From CAYJPA01 sp964371945 (GTDB lineage: Bacteria; Chloroflexota; Chloroflexia; Thermomicrobiales; UBA6265), in NCBI GenBank assembly GCA_964371945.1, contig CAYJPA010000062.1:1-36246 (forward strand): a stretch of DNA of 36,246 nt. Reading direction: 5' to 3'. The notes under the pieces are model-generated. The model was not told where the DNA came from, ran no database searches, and saw only the letters and a list, made by a program, of their open reading frames with translations. Made by a program: the position numbers and the translations under genes. Below, piece after piece: positions 30,597 to 36,246 of the stretch (its first letter is position 1; the number at the start of each line of letters is the position of its first letter).

Positions 30597-31781
30597 ATGA
30601 CAACGCGATCTGTCCGCAACGCCGATGTTGCGGGCAAACGGGTTTTCGTTCGTGACGATTTCAACGTTCCGCTCGATGGTCAATCCATCACGGATGACAC
30701 TCGGATTCAATCAGCGCTTCCGACGATTCGATTGCTCCTCGAACGTAACGCACGGGTCATCCTGTGCAGTCACCTCGGTCGCCCGAAGGGAAAGCCCGTC
30801 GAGGAGTTCCGACTTTGGCCGGTGTCCATTCGACTGGGCGAGCTCCTCGGAATGCCAGTGCAGCAAGCAACGGACGTTGTCGGACCAGACGCGGCCGAAC
30901 GAGCGAACAAGCTGGCCGATGGTGACGTGTTGCTGCTCGAGAACGTTCGCTTCGAGCCTGGCGAGGAAAAGAACGATCCCGAACTGGCCAAGCAGCTCGC
31001 ATCCTTGGCCGAGATCTATGTCAACGACGCTTTCGGCGCTGCCCACCGGGCGCATGCGTCGACCGTTGGAATTGCAGGTTATCTGCCCTCGTACGCCGGT
31101 CTGCTTATGGACGCCGAGGTATCCGCGCTGCAGTGTCTCATCGAAAATCCCGAGCGGCCCTTCGTCACGATCCTGGGCGGAGCCAAAGTTTCCGACAAGA
31201 TCGGGGTCATCGAAAACTTGATTCCCAAGGTCGACGAGATCCTGATCGGCGGCGGAATGGCCAATACCTTTCTGCTTGCGCAGGGCAAGGAAGTCGGCAA
31301 ATCCCTGGCCGAGCACGATTTTGTGGAACAGGCGCGTGCGCTCCTCGAGCTCGCAATCACACGTGGAGTCAAAATCGGGCTGCCGAACGATGTGATTGTT
31401 TCGGAGAAGATCGACGGCGAGCCACGTGCAGTCGATGTCAACGACATCGCCAGCAGCCAGGCGGTGTTCGATATCGGCCCCAAATCGGCGGCTCGGTTCG
31501 GAGAATCGATTGAGGCCGCCAAGACCATCTTCTGGAACGGCCCGATGGGTGTCTTTGAAAAGCCGGTCTTTGCCGAAGGCACTCGCTCGATCGCGAAGGC
31601 CGTCGCGGCATCGTCCGCATTCAGTGTGGTCGGCGGCGGCGACTCGGTTGCCGCGGTCGAGCAGATGGGCGTTGCCGACAAGATCTCGCACATCTCCACC
31701 GGCGGAGGCGCATCGCTCGAGTTCGTCGAAGGAAGAGAGCTACCTGGTATCGTCGCGTTGGGCCACGATGATGACAAGTGA
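30597..31781 (+). CDS. pgk: phosphoglycerate kinase
   Basis: PGK transfers phosphate between 1,3-bisphosphoglycerate and ADP. The 394-residue protein has the N-terminal substrate domain (VFVRDDFNVPLDGQSITDD; SHLGRPKG) and FGAAHRAHASTVGI. The nucleotide domain contains ILGGAKVSDKIGVIENL, FWNGPMGVFE and VVGGGDSVAAVE. GGGAG precedes the ATG. Its last codons overlap the start of tpiA by about 14 bases. Confidence 0.97.
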   Translation: MTTRSVRNADVAGKRVFVRDDFNVPLDGQSITDDTRIQSALPTIRLLLERNARVILCSHLGRPKGKPVEEFRLWPVSIRLGELLGMPVQQATDVVGPDAAERANKLADGDVLLLENVRFEPGEEKNDPELAKQLASLAEIYVNDAFGAAHRAHASTVGIAGYLPSYAGLLMDAEVSALQCLIENPERPFVTILGGAKVSDKIGVIENLIPKVDEILIGGGMANTFLLAQGKEVGKSLAEHDFVEQARALLELAITRGVKIGLPNDVIVSEKIDGEPRAVDVNDIASSQAVFDIGPKSAARFGESIEAAKTIFWNGPMGVFEKPVFAEGTRSIAKAVAASSAFSVVGGGDSVAAVEQMGVADKISHISTGGGASLEFVEGRELPGIVALGHDDDK

Positions 31782-32526
31782 TCGCCGTCCGCTGATCGCG
31801 GGCAACTGGAAAATGAATACGTCTCTAAATGAAGCGATCGCGCTGGCCAACGCGATCGCGTCAGCGCCGGTTCCGAGCGTCGATGTTGTCGTCTGCCCAC
31901 CATTCCCCTGGCTGTTGCCGGTCAAAGCAGCTGTCGCCGGCTCAGGCGTCTCGCTTGGCGCGCAGAACTGCTGGCCGAAGCCAAGCGGTGCCTACACGGG
32001 CGAGATCTCGCCGGTGATGCTCAAGGGGGTCGTTTCTCACGTGATCGTCGGCCATTCGGAACGCCGCCAGATTCTCGGCGAATCCGACGCCCTGATACGG
32101 GAGAAGATCTCGGCGGTCTTGGCGGAGGGATTGACCCCCATCGTCTGCGTCGGAGAGACGCTGGAAACCCGACAGGCGGGGTCCGCGAATTCATTTGTCA
32201 GTGACCAACTCTTGTCCGCACTCGCCGACCGCCCCCGTACGGAGATCGGCAGCTGCGTCGTCGCATACGAGCCGATCTGGGCCATCGGAACAGGAGTCGC
32301 CGCCTCTCCGGCTGACGCGGAATCGATGTCGCTGATGATCAAGAATGTGCTCGACTCGATCCACCCGGCAATCTCGATGGTCGTTCGAGTGCTCTATGGA
32401 GGCAGTGTCACGCCCGCAAATTGCGTCGAAACGCTCCAGCAGACCAATGTCGATGGCGCATTGGTCGGTGGCGCCAGCCTCAAGGCGGAGTCGTTCCTGG
32501 AGATCGTGCGCTCCGTTAGCCGTTGA
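31768..32526 (+). CDS. tpiA: triose-phosphate isomerase
   Basis: TIM interconverts dihydroxyacetone phosphate and glyceraldehyde-3-phosphate. The 252 residues include LIAGNWKMNTS (catalytic Asn and Lys), IVGHSERRQ (catalytic His), VAYEPIWAIGTG (catalytic Glu) and RVLYGGSVTPANC. Two ATG codons at 31768 and 31771 precede TSDRRP, and both overlap the end of pgk. No clear ribosome binding site is visible, so translation is probably coupled to pgk. secG follows after 76 bases. Confidence 0.95.
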   Translation: MMTSDRRPLIAGNWKMNTSLNEAIALANAIASAPVPSVDVVVCPPFPWLLPVKAAVAGSGVSLGAQNCWPKPSGAYTGEISPVMLKGVVSHVIVGHSERRQILGESDALIREKISAVLAEGLTPIVCVGETLETRQAGSANSFVSDQLLSALADRPRTEIGSCVVAYEPIWAIGTGVAASPADAESMSLMIKNVLDSIHPAISMVVRVLYGGSVTPANCVETLQQTNVDGALVGGASLKAESFLEIVRSVSR

Positions 32527-32602
32527 ATCAATGTCGTTCGAATGTTAGCCTTGGTTGCTGGCCACGATGATCGCGGCGCCACTTTGAAGGGAATTCGGGT
32601 AC

Positions 32603-32824
32603 GTGGATACTGCAGTCAATTTTGCGATGATCATCATATCGATCGTCTTGATTCTCGTGGTGCTCCTGCAAACGAAGGGCTCATCGTTCAGCGGCGCATT
32701 TGGCGGAGATACGGGCTCAATCAGTCGAACCCGCCGCGGAGTCGAAAAAACGCTTTTCCAATTCACGATCGGAACCGGGGCCGTGTTCGTGATCCTGGCG
32801 ATCGTTTCGAGCATCATTCTCTAG
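32603..32824 (+). CDS. secG: preprotein translocase subunit SecG
   Basis: SecG is a small subunit of the SecYEG channel. The 73-residue product has two hydrophobic helices (about 5-22 and 54-72) around the conserved QTKGSSFSGAFGGD loop. GTG 32603 follows AAGGGAA. secG after tpiA is a recurrent arrangement in bacteria. A terminator follows. Confidence 0.93.
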   Translation: MDTAVNFAMIIISIVLILVVLLQTKGSSFSGAFGGDTGSISRTRRGVEKTLFQFTIGTGAVFVILAIVSSIIL

Positions 32825-32850
32825 CTGAACGTCGGCATCCGGACAGGTGC

Positions 32851-32884
32851 AACGCGTTGGGGACTTTGCTCCAGCGCGTTTTTA
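32851..32884 (+). terminator. intrinsic terminator after secG
   Basis: AACGCGTTGG (32851-32860) pairs with CCAGCGCGTT (32871-32880), with one G-U. TTTTT (32879-32883) follows directly. The stop codon of the convergent membrane-protein gene lies inside the T-run. Confidence 0.8.
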
Positions 32885-33163
32885 GCGCCGGGCAAGCTCG
32901 AATTCGCGACGACTTCGTCGCCCCAGATAGATCCAGATGAGGATGAAGATCACCGTTAGGCTGACGGCAAGGACGGCGGGATATGGCGCTCGAGCGGCGA
33001 CTGTACTTGGATCGTACGAGATGACCTGAGCAACGCTTGTATCGCGTACCACGAGGTAGTGGCCCCCGACCCCGAGACCAAACAACGTGAACGCTGCAAT
33101 CGTGGCAAACGTGATTCCGAAACCAAACCCAAATCCCGTCACGAGCAAGAAAAATCCGCGCAT
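32882..33163 (-). CDS. small two-helix membrane protein of unknown function
   Basis: This 93-residue protein begins MRGFFLLVTGFGFGFGITFA with a glycine- and phenylalanine-rich first helix. A loop of about 30 residues (VRDTSVAQVISYDPSTV) is followed by a second helix (AVLAVSLTVIFILIWIYLG), then a basic tail GRRSRREFELARR. GGGAGG is six bases before the ATG, a strong sign that it is real. It converges on secG. I do not recognise the family. Confidence 0.65.
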   Translation of the reverse strand: MRGFFLLVTGFGFGFGITFATIAAFTLFGLGVGGHYLVVRDTSVAQVISYDPSTVAARAPYPAVLAVSLTVIFILIWIYLGRRSRREFELARR

Positions 33164-33357
33164 CGTTTACCTCCCGCGCCTGTCGTAATGATTCATTTTG
33201 ACACGCGTGTGCAACTCGCCAATCTGGACGTCATGTGGTGAAGGAATTTGCGGTCAACATCGGCCACCGCTAGACTCGCGATCACGGAACGGCGTGATGT
33301 ACGACGCACTTGTTCTGTGTGGGCCGTCCGTGGGCCTATCGGAGGTTGGAGAACAAC

Positions 33358-34563
33358 GTGAGCGTGCTTTCCGGCTCGCGAATCATCGTGGGCGTGACGG
33401 GCGGGATTGCCGCTTACAAAGCCGCTGACTTCGTCAGCAAACTTGTGCAGGCGGGCGCCAAAATCGATGTGATCATGACGGAGGCAGCGGAACGTTTCGT
33501 CGGGCCCGTGACGTTTCAGGCACTGACTAAGCGAACTGTCTTCGGCAGCGTCTTTGAGCCATGGACGGAGGATTTCTTCGGCCACATCACCCTCGGTCAT
33601 GAAGCAGACGCGCTTGTCGTCATTCCCGCGACGGCCAACACGATTGCAAAGTTGGCGGGCGGTCAAGCGGACGAAATGCTGAGCTCGGTCGCGCTGTCGA
33701 CGAAGGCGCCGCTTATCGTCGTGCCCGCGATGGAGCACGAGATGTATCGCCATCCCGCGACGCAATCGAACCTGAAAGTGCTGGTCGAACGCGGTGCTGT
33801 CCAGGTTGGACCGGAAACCGGCAGGCTTGCATCGGGCGAGCTGGGCGAGGGCCGTATGTCGTCACCGGAAACGGTCATCGGCGCAGTTCGCCTTGTTCTC
33901 GGCCGGACCGGCGTGCTTGCGGGCAAACGGGTCGTCGTGAGCGCCGGAGGGACCCGAGAACCGCTTGATCCGATCCGCTATCTCGGAAATCGATCGAGCG
34001 GCCAAATGGGTTACGCGGTAGCTCAGGCCGCGATCGACGCGGGCGCTGATGTGACTCTGGTCACGTCCGCGGTCGATAAAATCGCTCCATACGGAGCCCG
34101 GGTCGTACACGTGCAAACCGCGCGGGAAATGTTCGATGCGGTCGAGACCGAAGTTGAGTCCGCCGACATCCTGATCATGTCGGCCGCGGTCGCCGATTTC
34201 CGGCCCAAGGTGAGCCAGCCGGGCAAAATCAAAAAGCATCCGGGACTCCATTTAATTCAACTGGAGCTGGTGCGCACGCTCGACATCCTTGGATCGATCG
34301 ACAGACAGGGACTGCTGAAGATTGGCTTCGCGGCTGAGACCGAAAATCTCATCGAATACGCCACGAACAAGCTCAAGGAAAAAGGGCTTGCGATGATTGT
34401 GGCGAACGATGCCGAATCGACGATCGGCAAATCGGAGAGCACCGCGCACTTGATCTTTGCCGGCAGCGACTCCGTGAGCCTACCCCGACTGCCAAAATCA
34501 GAAGTGGCGGAAAGGGTCGTCGCCGAGATCGCAAGAATCGCCAATCTACACATCGATGCGTAA
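33358..34563 (+). CDS. coaBC: CoaBC: phosphopantothenoylcysteine synthetase/decarboxylase
   Basis: CoaBC adds cysteine to phosphopantothenate (CoaB) and decarboxylates the product (CoaC) in coenzyme A synthesis. The 401 residues have the flavin-binding CoaC domain (GVTGGIAAYKAADFVSKLV; H76 in GHITLG). The CoaB domain has SAGGTREPLDPIRYLGNRSS, N211 in NRSSGQMG, and KIKK near 280. Two usual CoaC residues differ: the PAMN motif reads PAME (E126 for Asn125 in E. coli), and the clamp Cys158 is Ser159 (LASGELGEGRM). I chose GTG 33358 because GGAG lies six bases upstream. The 16 extra residues of the longer frame are unlike the family. Confidence 0.93.
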   Translation: MSVLSGSRIIVGVTGGIAAYKAADFVSKLVQAGAKIDVIMTEAAERFVGPVTFQALTKRTVFGSVFEPWTEDFFGHITLGHEADALVVIPATANTIAKLAGGQADEMLSSVALSTKAPLIVVPAMEHEMYRHPATQSNLKVLVERGAVQVGPETGRLASGELGEGRMSSPETVIGAVRLVLGRTGVLAGKRVVVSAGGTREPLDPIRYLGNRSSGQMGYAVAQAAIDAGADVTLVTSAVDKIAPYGARVVHVQTAREMFDAVETEVESADILIMSAAVADFRPKVSQPGKIKKHPGLHLIQLELVRTLDILGSIDRQGLLKIGFAAETENLIEYATNKLKEKGLAMIVANDAESTIGKSESTAHLIFAGSDSVSLPRLPKSEVAERVVAEIARIANLHIDA

Positions 34564-34900
34564 TCGCCGCGCCTCTCCCATGCGGCCACAACGCCAGGGC
34601 TCATCGCAGGAGATTCGATCGCAACTTGCGATGGAGCTCATGCTCAATTGCTACGCTGCCGGCGGCGCCCTAATCATCTTCCGCTCACTGCTCAAAGCCT
34701 TGGGTGTCAAGAGCGATCGCTGGGTCGGCGAGGCGATCTATGCGATTACCGATCTCGTCGCGCTTCCGCTGACCAAGCTCCCTGGTTCTGGAACAGAGGT
34801 CTTCGGGAACCTAACACTCGCGGACGCCACGCTGGTCGCGCTCGTCATCCTCTTTCCGCTCGGCTTGTTCGTGCTCGGCAATTATCGCGCCTCGAGATGA
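34556..34900 (+). CDS. YggT-like small membrane protein
   Basis: This 114-residue protein has a basic N-terminus (MRNRRASPMRPQRQG). A first membrane helix (MLNCYAAGGALIIFRSLLKA) is followed by an amphipathic middle with IYAITDLVALPLTKLPG, and a second helix (TLVALVILFPLGLFVLG). That arrangement matches YggT proteins, in which 'ITDP-L-PLR-LP' links two helices; here TDP is TDL. YggT proteins have been tied to envelope and osmotic functions. The ATG overlaps the coaBC stop by eight bases. An internal ATG at residue 9 is possible. Confidence 0.6.
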   Translation: MRNRRASPMRPQRQGSSQEIRSQLAMELMLNCYAAGGALIIFRSLLKALGVKSDRWVGEAIYAITDLVALPLTKLPGSGTEVFGNLTLADATLVALVILFPLGLFVLGNYRASR

Positions 34901-35032
34901 CCGTGCTGCCCCTGATCCCCAAGGTAGTCACGAGTACAATGGAGTGGGGGAAAACGCGATTCGGCGGGCACATTCGCTCCTTGCCGGCCGTTCGACACAA
35001 TCATCTGTGGTTTACGCGAGGGCTACGTTCCA

Positions 35033-35152
35033 ATGATGAAGAATTTGACCCGGGGAATTCTTGGGCTGGTCTTCGCGGCCGCGGCGACCTGGCTTGCGAA
35101 TCAGATCGTGGATCAGGTCTTCGGACCCGACGAACAGTCCATTGACGGCTAG
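35033..35152 (+). CDS. 39-residue membrane miniprotein
   Basis: Thirty-nine codons begin at ATG ATG 35033 and stop at TAG 35150. The first half reads MMKNLTRGILGLVFAAAATW, a basic start and a hydrophobic helix; the second half is ANQIVDQVFGPDEQSIDG, an acidic amphipathic tail. GAGGG lies about ten bases upstream. I do not recognise the family, but the shape (a short helix with a basic start and acidic tail) is more gene-like than the overlapping frames. A TACAAT box at 34935-34940 could be its promoter. Confidence 0.45.
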   Translation: MMKNLTRGILGLVFAAAATWLANQIVDQVFGPDEQSIDG

Positions 35153-35219
35153 GATTGGGCGGTTTCGAACGAGCCTTTAGCGGCTGTGCATCGCGTCCTC
35201 GATACTCCGGAGCCCTCTG

Positions 35220-36101
35220 ATGGGAGAACAACGTTCGTTCCTCATCGTTGCGAATCCCTTCGCCCGTCGTGGCGCGGAGTACATTGTCGATCTCATTCGT
35301 CATGTAGCCCCGCCGAACGCGACGTTTGACATTCTCTACACCGAGCCCGTGCGGTTGACATCAGGCGCACTGAAAAATCGTGCTCTTGGCTGCGAAGCGA
35401 TCATCGCGGTCGGTGGGGACGGGACGGTTGCGGAGGCCGCTACCGGACTCGACGACGAGGAAGTCGCGCTCGGCATTGTACCGGCAGGTTCCACCAACAT
35501 TGTTGCCCGAAATCTCGGTCTGCCGACCGACCCGACAGCGGCAGCCGAGCTCATCTTCAGGCGGCCGCGAACTCGCCGGATCGACGTCGGCCAATGCAAC
35601 GGCAGGAGGTTTTTGCACATGGGCGGCGCCGGCTTTGACAGCCGGATTTTCGCGACGACGAGCAAACGTCTCAAACGTCATCTCGGTTGGGTCGCCTATC
35701 TCCAGGGGGCATCGCAGACGATCTTCGATGCGCCTGTGCGCTTCACGGTCACGGTCGACGGCACCGCCATGGAGTGCGAGTCGCCGCTGGTGCTTGTCGC
35801 CAATGGGGGCTCGATCATTCACCCGTCGATCTCCGTTGCCCCGGGCATTCGGTACGACGACGGCTACCTGGACGTAATCGTCTTCACCGCGACCCGGCCG
35901 GTGGAGATTGCCAGCACGCTTGGACGGTTCGCGACCCGCTCCTTAGAAAAATCGCCGTTCACGATTCACCTGCGCGGTCAGTCGATCGATCTTGCCGCTG
36001 ACCCGCCGATCCCTGTTCAGCTCGACGGTGACATCATCGGCGACACTCCCGCCCACTTCACGCTTCTGCCAAACGCGCTTGAAATCATCGTTCCAATCTA
36101 A
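35220..36101 (+). CDS. diacylglycerol kinase family lipid kinase
   Basis: This 293-residue protein belongs to the DAGK/YegS/LCB5 family, which phosphorylates diacylglycerol or related lipids at the inner membrane. It has ANPFARRGAEYIVDLI near the start, the nucleotide-binding GGDGTVAEAATGL (about 64-76), GIVPAGSTNIVARNLGLP (about 84-101), and a lipid-binding C-terminal domain with VQLDGDIIGDTPAHFTLLP. GGAG precedes the ATG by seven bases. The natural lipid cannot be told from the sequence. Confidence 0.9.
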   Translation: MGEQRSFLIVANPFARRGAEYIVDLIRHVAPPNATFDILYTEPVRLTSGALKNRALGCEAIIAVGGDGTVAEAATGLDDEEVALGIVPAGSTNIVARNLGLPTDPTAAAELIFRRPRTRRIDVGQCNGRRFLHMGGAGFDSRIFATTSKRLKRHLGWVAYLQGASQTIFDAPVRFTVTVDGTAMECESPLVLVANGGSIIHPSISVAPGIRYDDGYLDVIVFTATRPVEIASTLGRFATRSLEKSPFTIHLRGQSIDLAADPPIPVQLDGDIIGDTPAHFTLLPNALEIIVPI

Positions 36102-36152
36102 AGAGGTCACCGCACCGCATCGACGCGGTGGCGAACGCCCAACATACAGACC

Positions 36153-36246
36153 TTAGCGGTGCAGACCCAGCGCGATGATTCCGATCCCGAGAACATTTGT
36201 CATGCGAGCTCCGATAATTGCACCTACGAAAAACGGCGGGCTCAAC
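36153..36246 (-). CDS. C-terminal end of a gene cut by the window edge, hydrophobic
   Basis: A minus-strand frame open from the edge ends at TAA 36153. Its last 30 residues include FFVGAIIGARMTNVLGIGII and end with ALGLHR. They resemble the last helix of a membrane protein. The family is not recognisable from this piece. Confidence 0.4.
   Translation of the reverse strand, partial: LSPPFFVGAIIGARMTNVLGIGIIALGLHR

Noticed and set aside
34648..35145. 165-codon frame across the yggT-like and miniprotein genes
   Set aside because: It overlaps a better-supported gene in another frame and has a low-complexity, arginine-rich composition typical of shadow frames.
1..36246. tRNA, rRNA, CRISPR array or mobile element
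   Set aside because: No cloverleaf, rRNA-like stretch, spaced direct repeat or transposase motif was seen on either strand, though no search tool could be run.

Overview
The window is a gene-dense stretch of bacterial chromosome, moderately GC-rich. It most likely comes from a Chloroflexota bacterium of the Thermomicrobia/Sphaerobacter type. This is an inference from memory of gene order and protein character: a Tat-like signal on the extracytoplasmic solute-binding protein, a RodA-PBP pair, a membrane-anchored YvcK beside gap-pgk-tpiA, and a short glycine-rich IF2 N-terminus. There are no rRNA or tRNA genes, insertion sequences, phage genes or CRISPR arrays. Almost everything is core housekeeping, so I see no accessory or defence-type system. 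The most interesting signals are in RNA and translation control.

Layout. Positions 1-1.5 kb hold the tail of a plus-strand gene and, on the minus strand, larE overlapped by an Rrf2-type regulator. From 1.7 to 5.7 kb there is a Dpp/Opp-like ABC importer (binding protein and two permeases) with no ATPase genes; a 13-bp hairpin separates the binding protein from the permeases. From 6 to 9.5 kb lie a zinc-ribbon membrane protein and, convergent to it, rpsO-pnp. The rpsO leader can fold into a perfect three-way junction around its ribosome binding site. From 9.5 to 18 kb, on the plus strand, come mtnP-rodA-pbp (joined by TGATG overlaps), a small metallopeptidase, a polytopic membrane protein, gyrB and plsX.

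From 18 to 28 kb the minus strand carries a long translation cluster, in transcription order: nusA-ylxR-infB, rbfA-nrnA-truB-ribF, infC-rpmI-rplT-trmH, and then a gene for an HU-family protein. A promoter precedes nusA, and its leader holds a terminator-like hairpin. A second promoter overlaps the ribF stop codon and drives infC, which appears to start at an ATA codon. From 28 to 33 kb, on the plus strand, are yvcK (apparently starting at CTG), gap, pgk, tpiA and secG, a central-carbon cluster. From 33 kb to the end are a small membrane protein (minus strand), coaBC, a YggT-like protein, a 39-residue membrane miniprotein, a diacylglycerol-kinase-family lipid kinase, and the tail of a minus-strand gene.

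How they work together: the minus-strand block makes translation factors, ribosomal proteins and RNA-modifying enzymes. The plus-strand blocks supply cell-wall elongation (RodA/PBP), phospholipid synthesis (PlsX, lipid kinase), glycolysis/gluconeogenesis (GAPDH, PGK, TPI, with YvcK as regulator) and coenzyme A synthesis (CoaBC). Several genes show tight translational coupling (ATGA, TGATG or TAATG overlaps), and several use GTG or TTG starts. Promoters and hairpins were read by eye; none has been tested.
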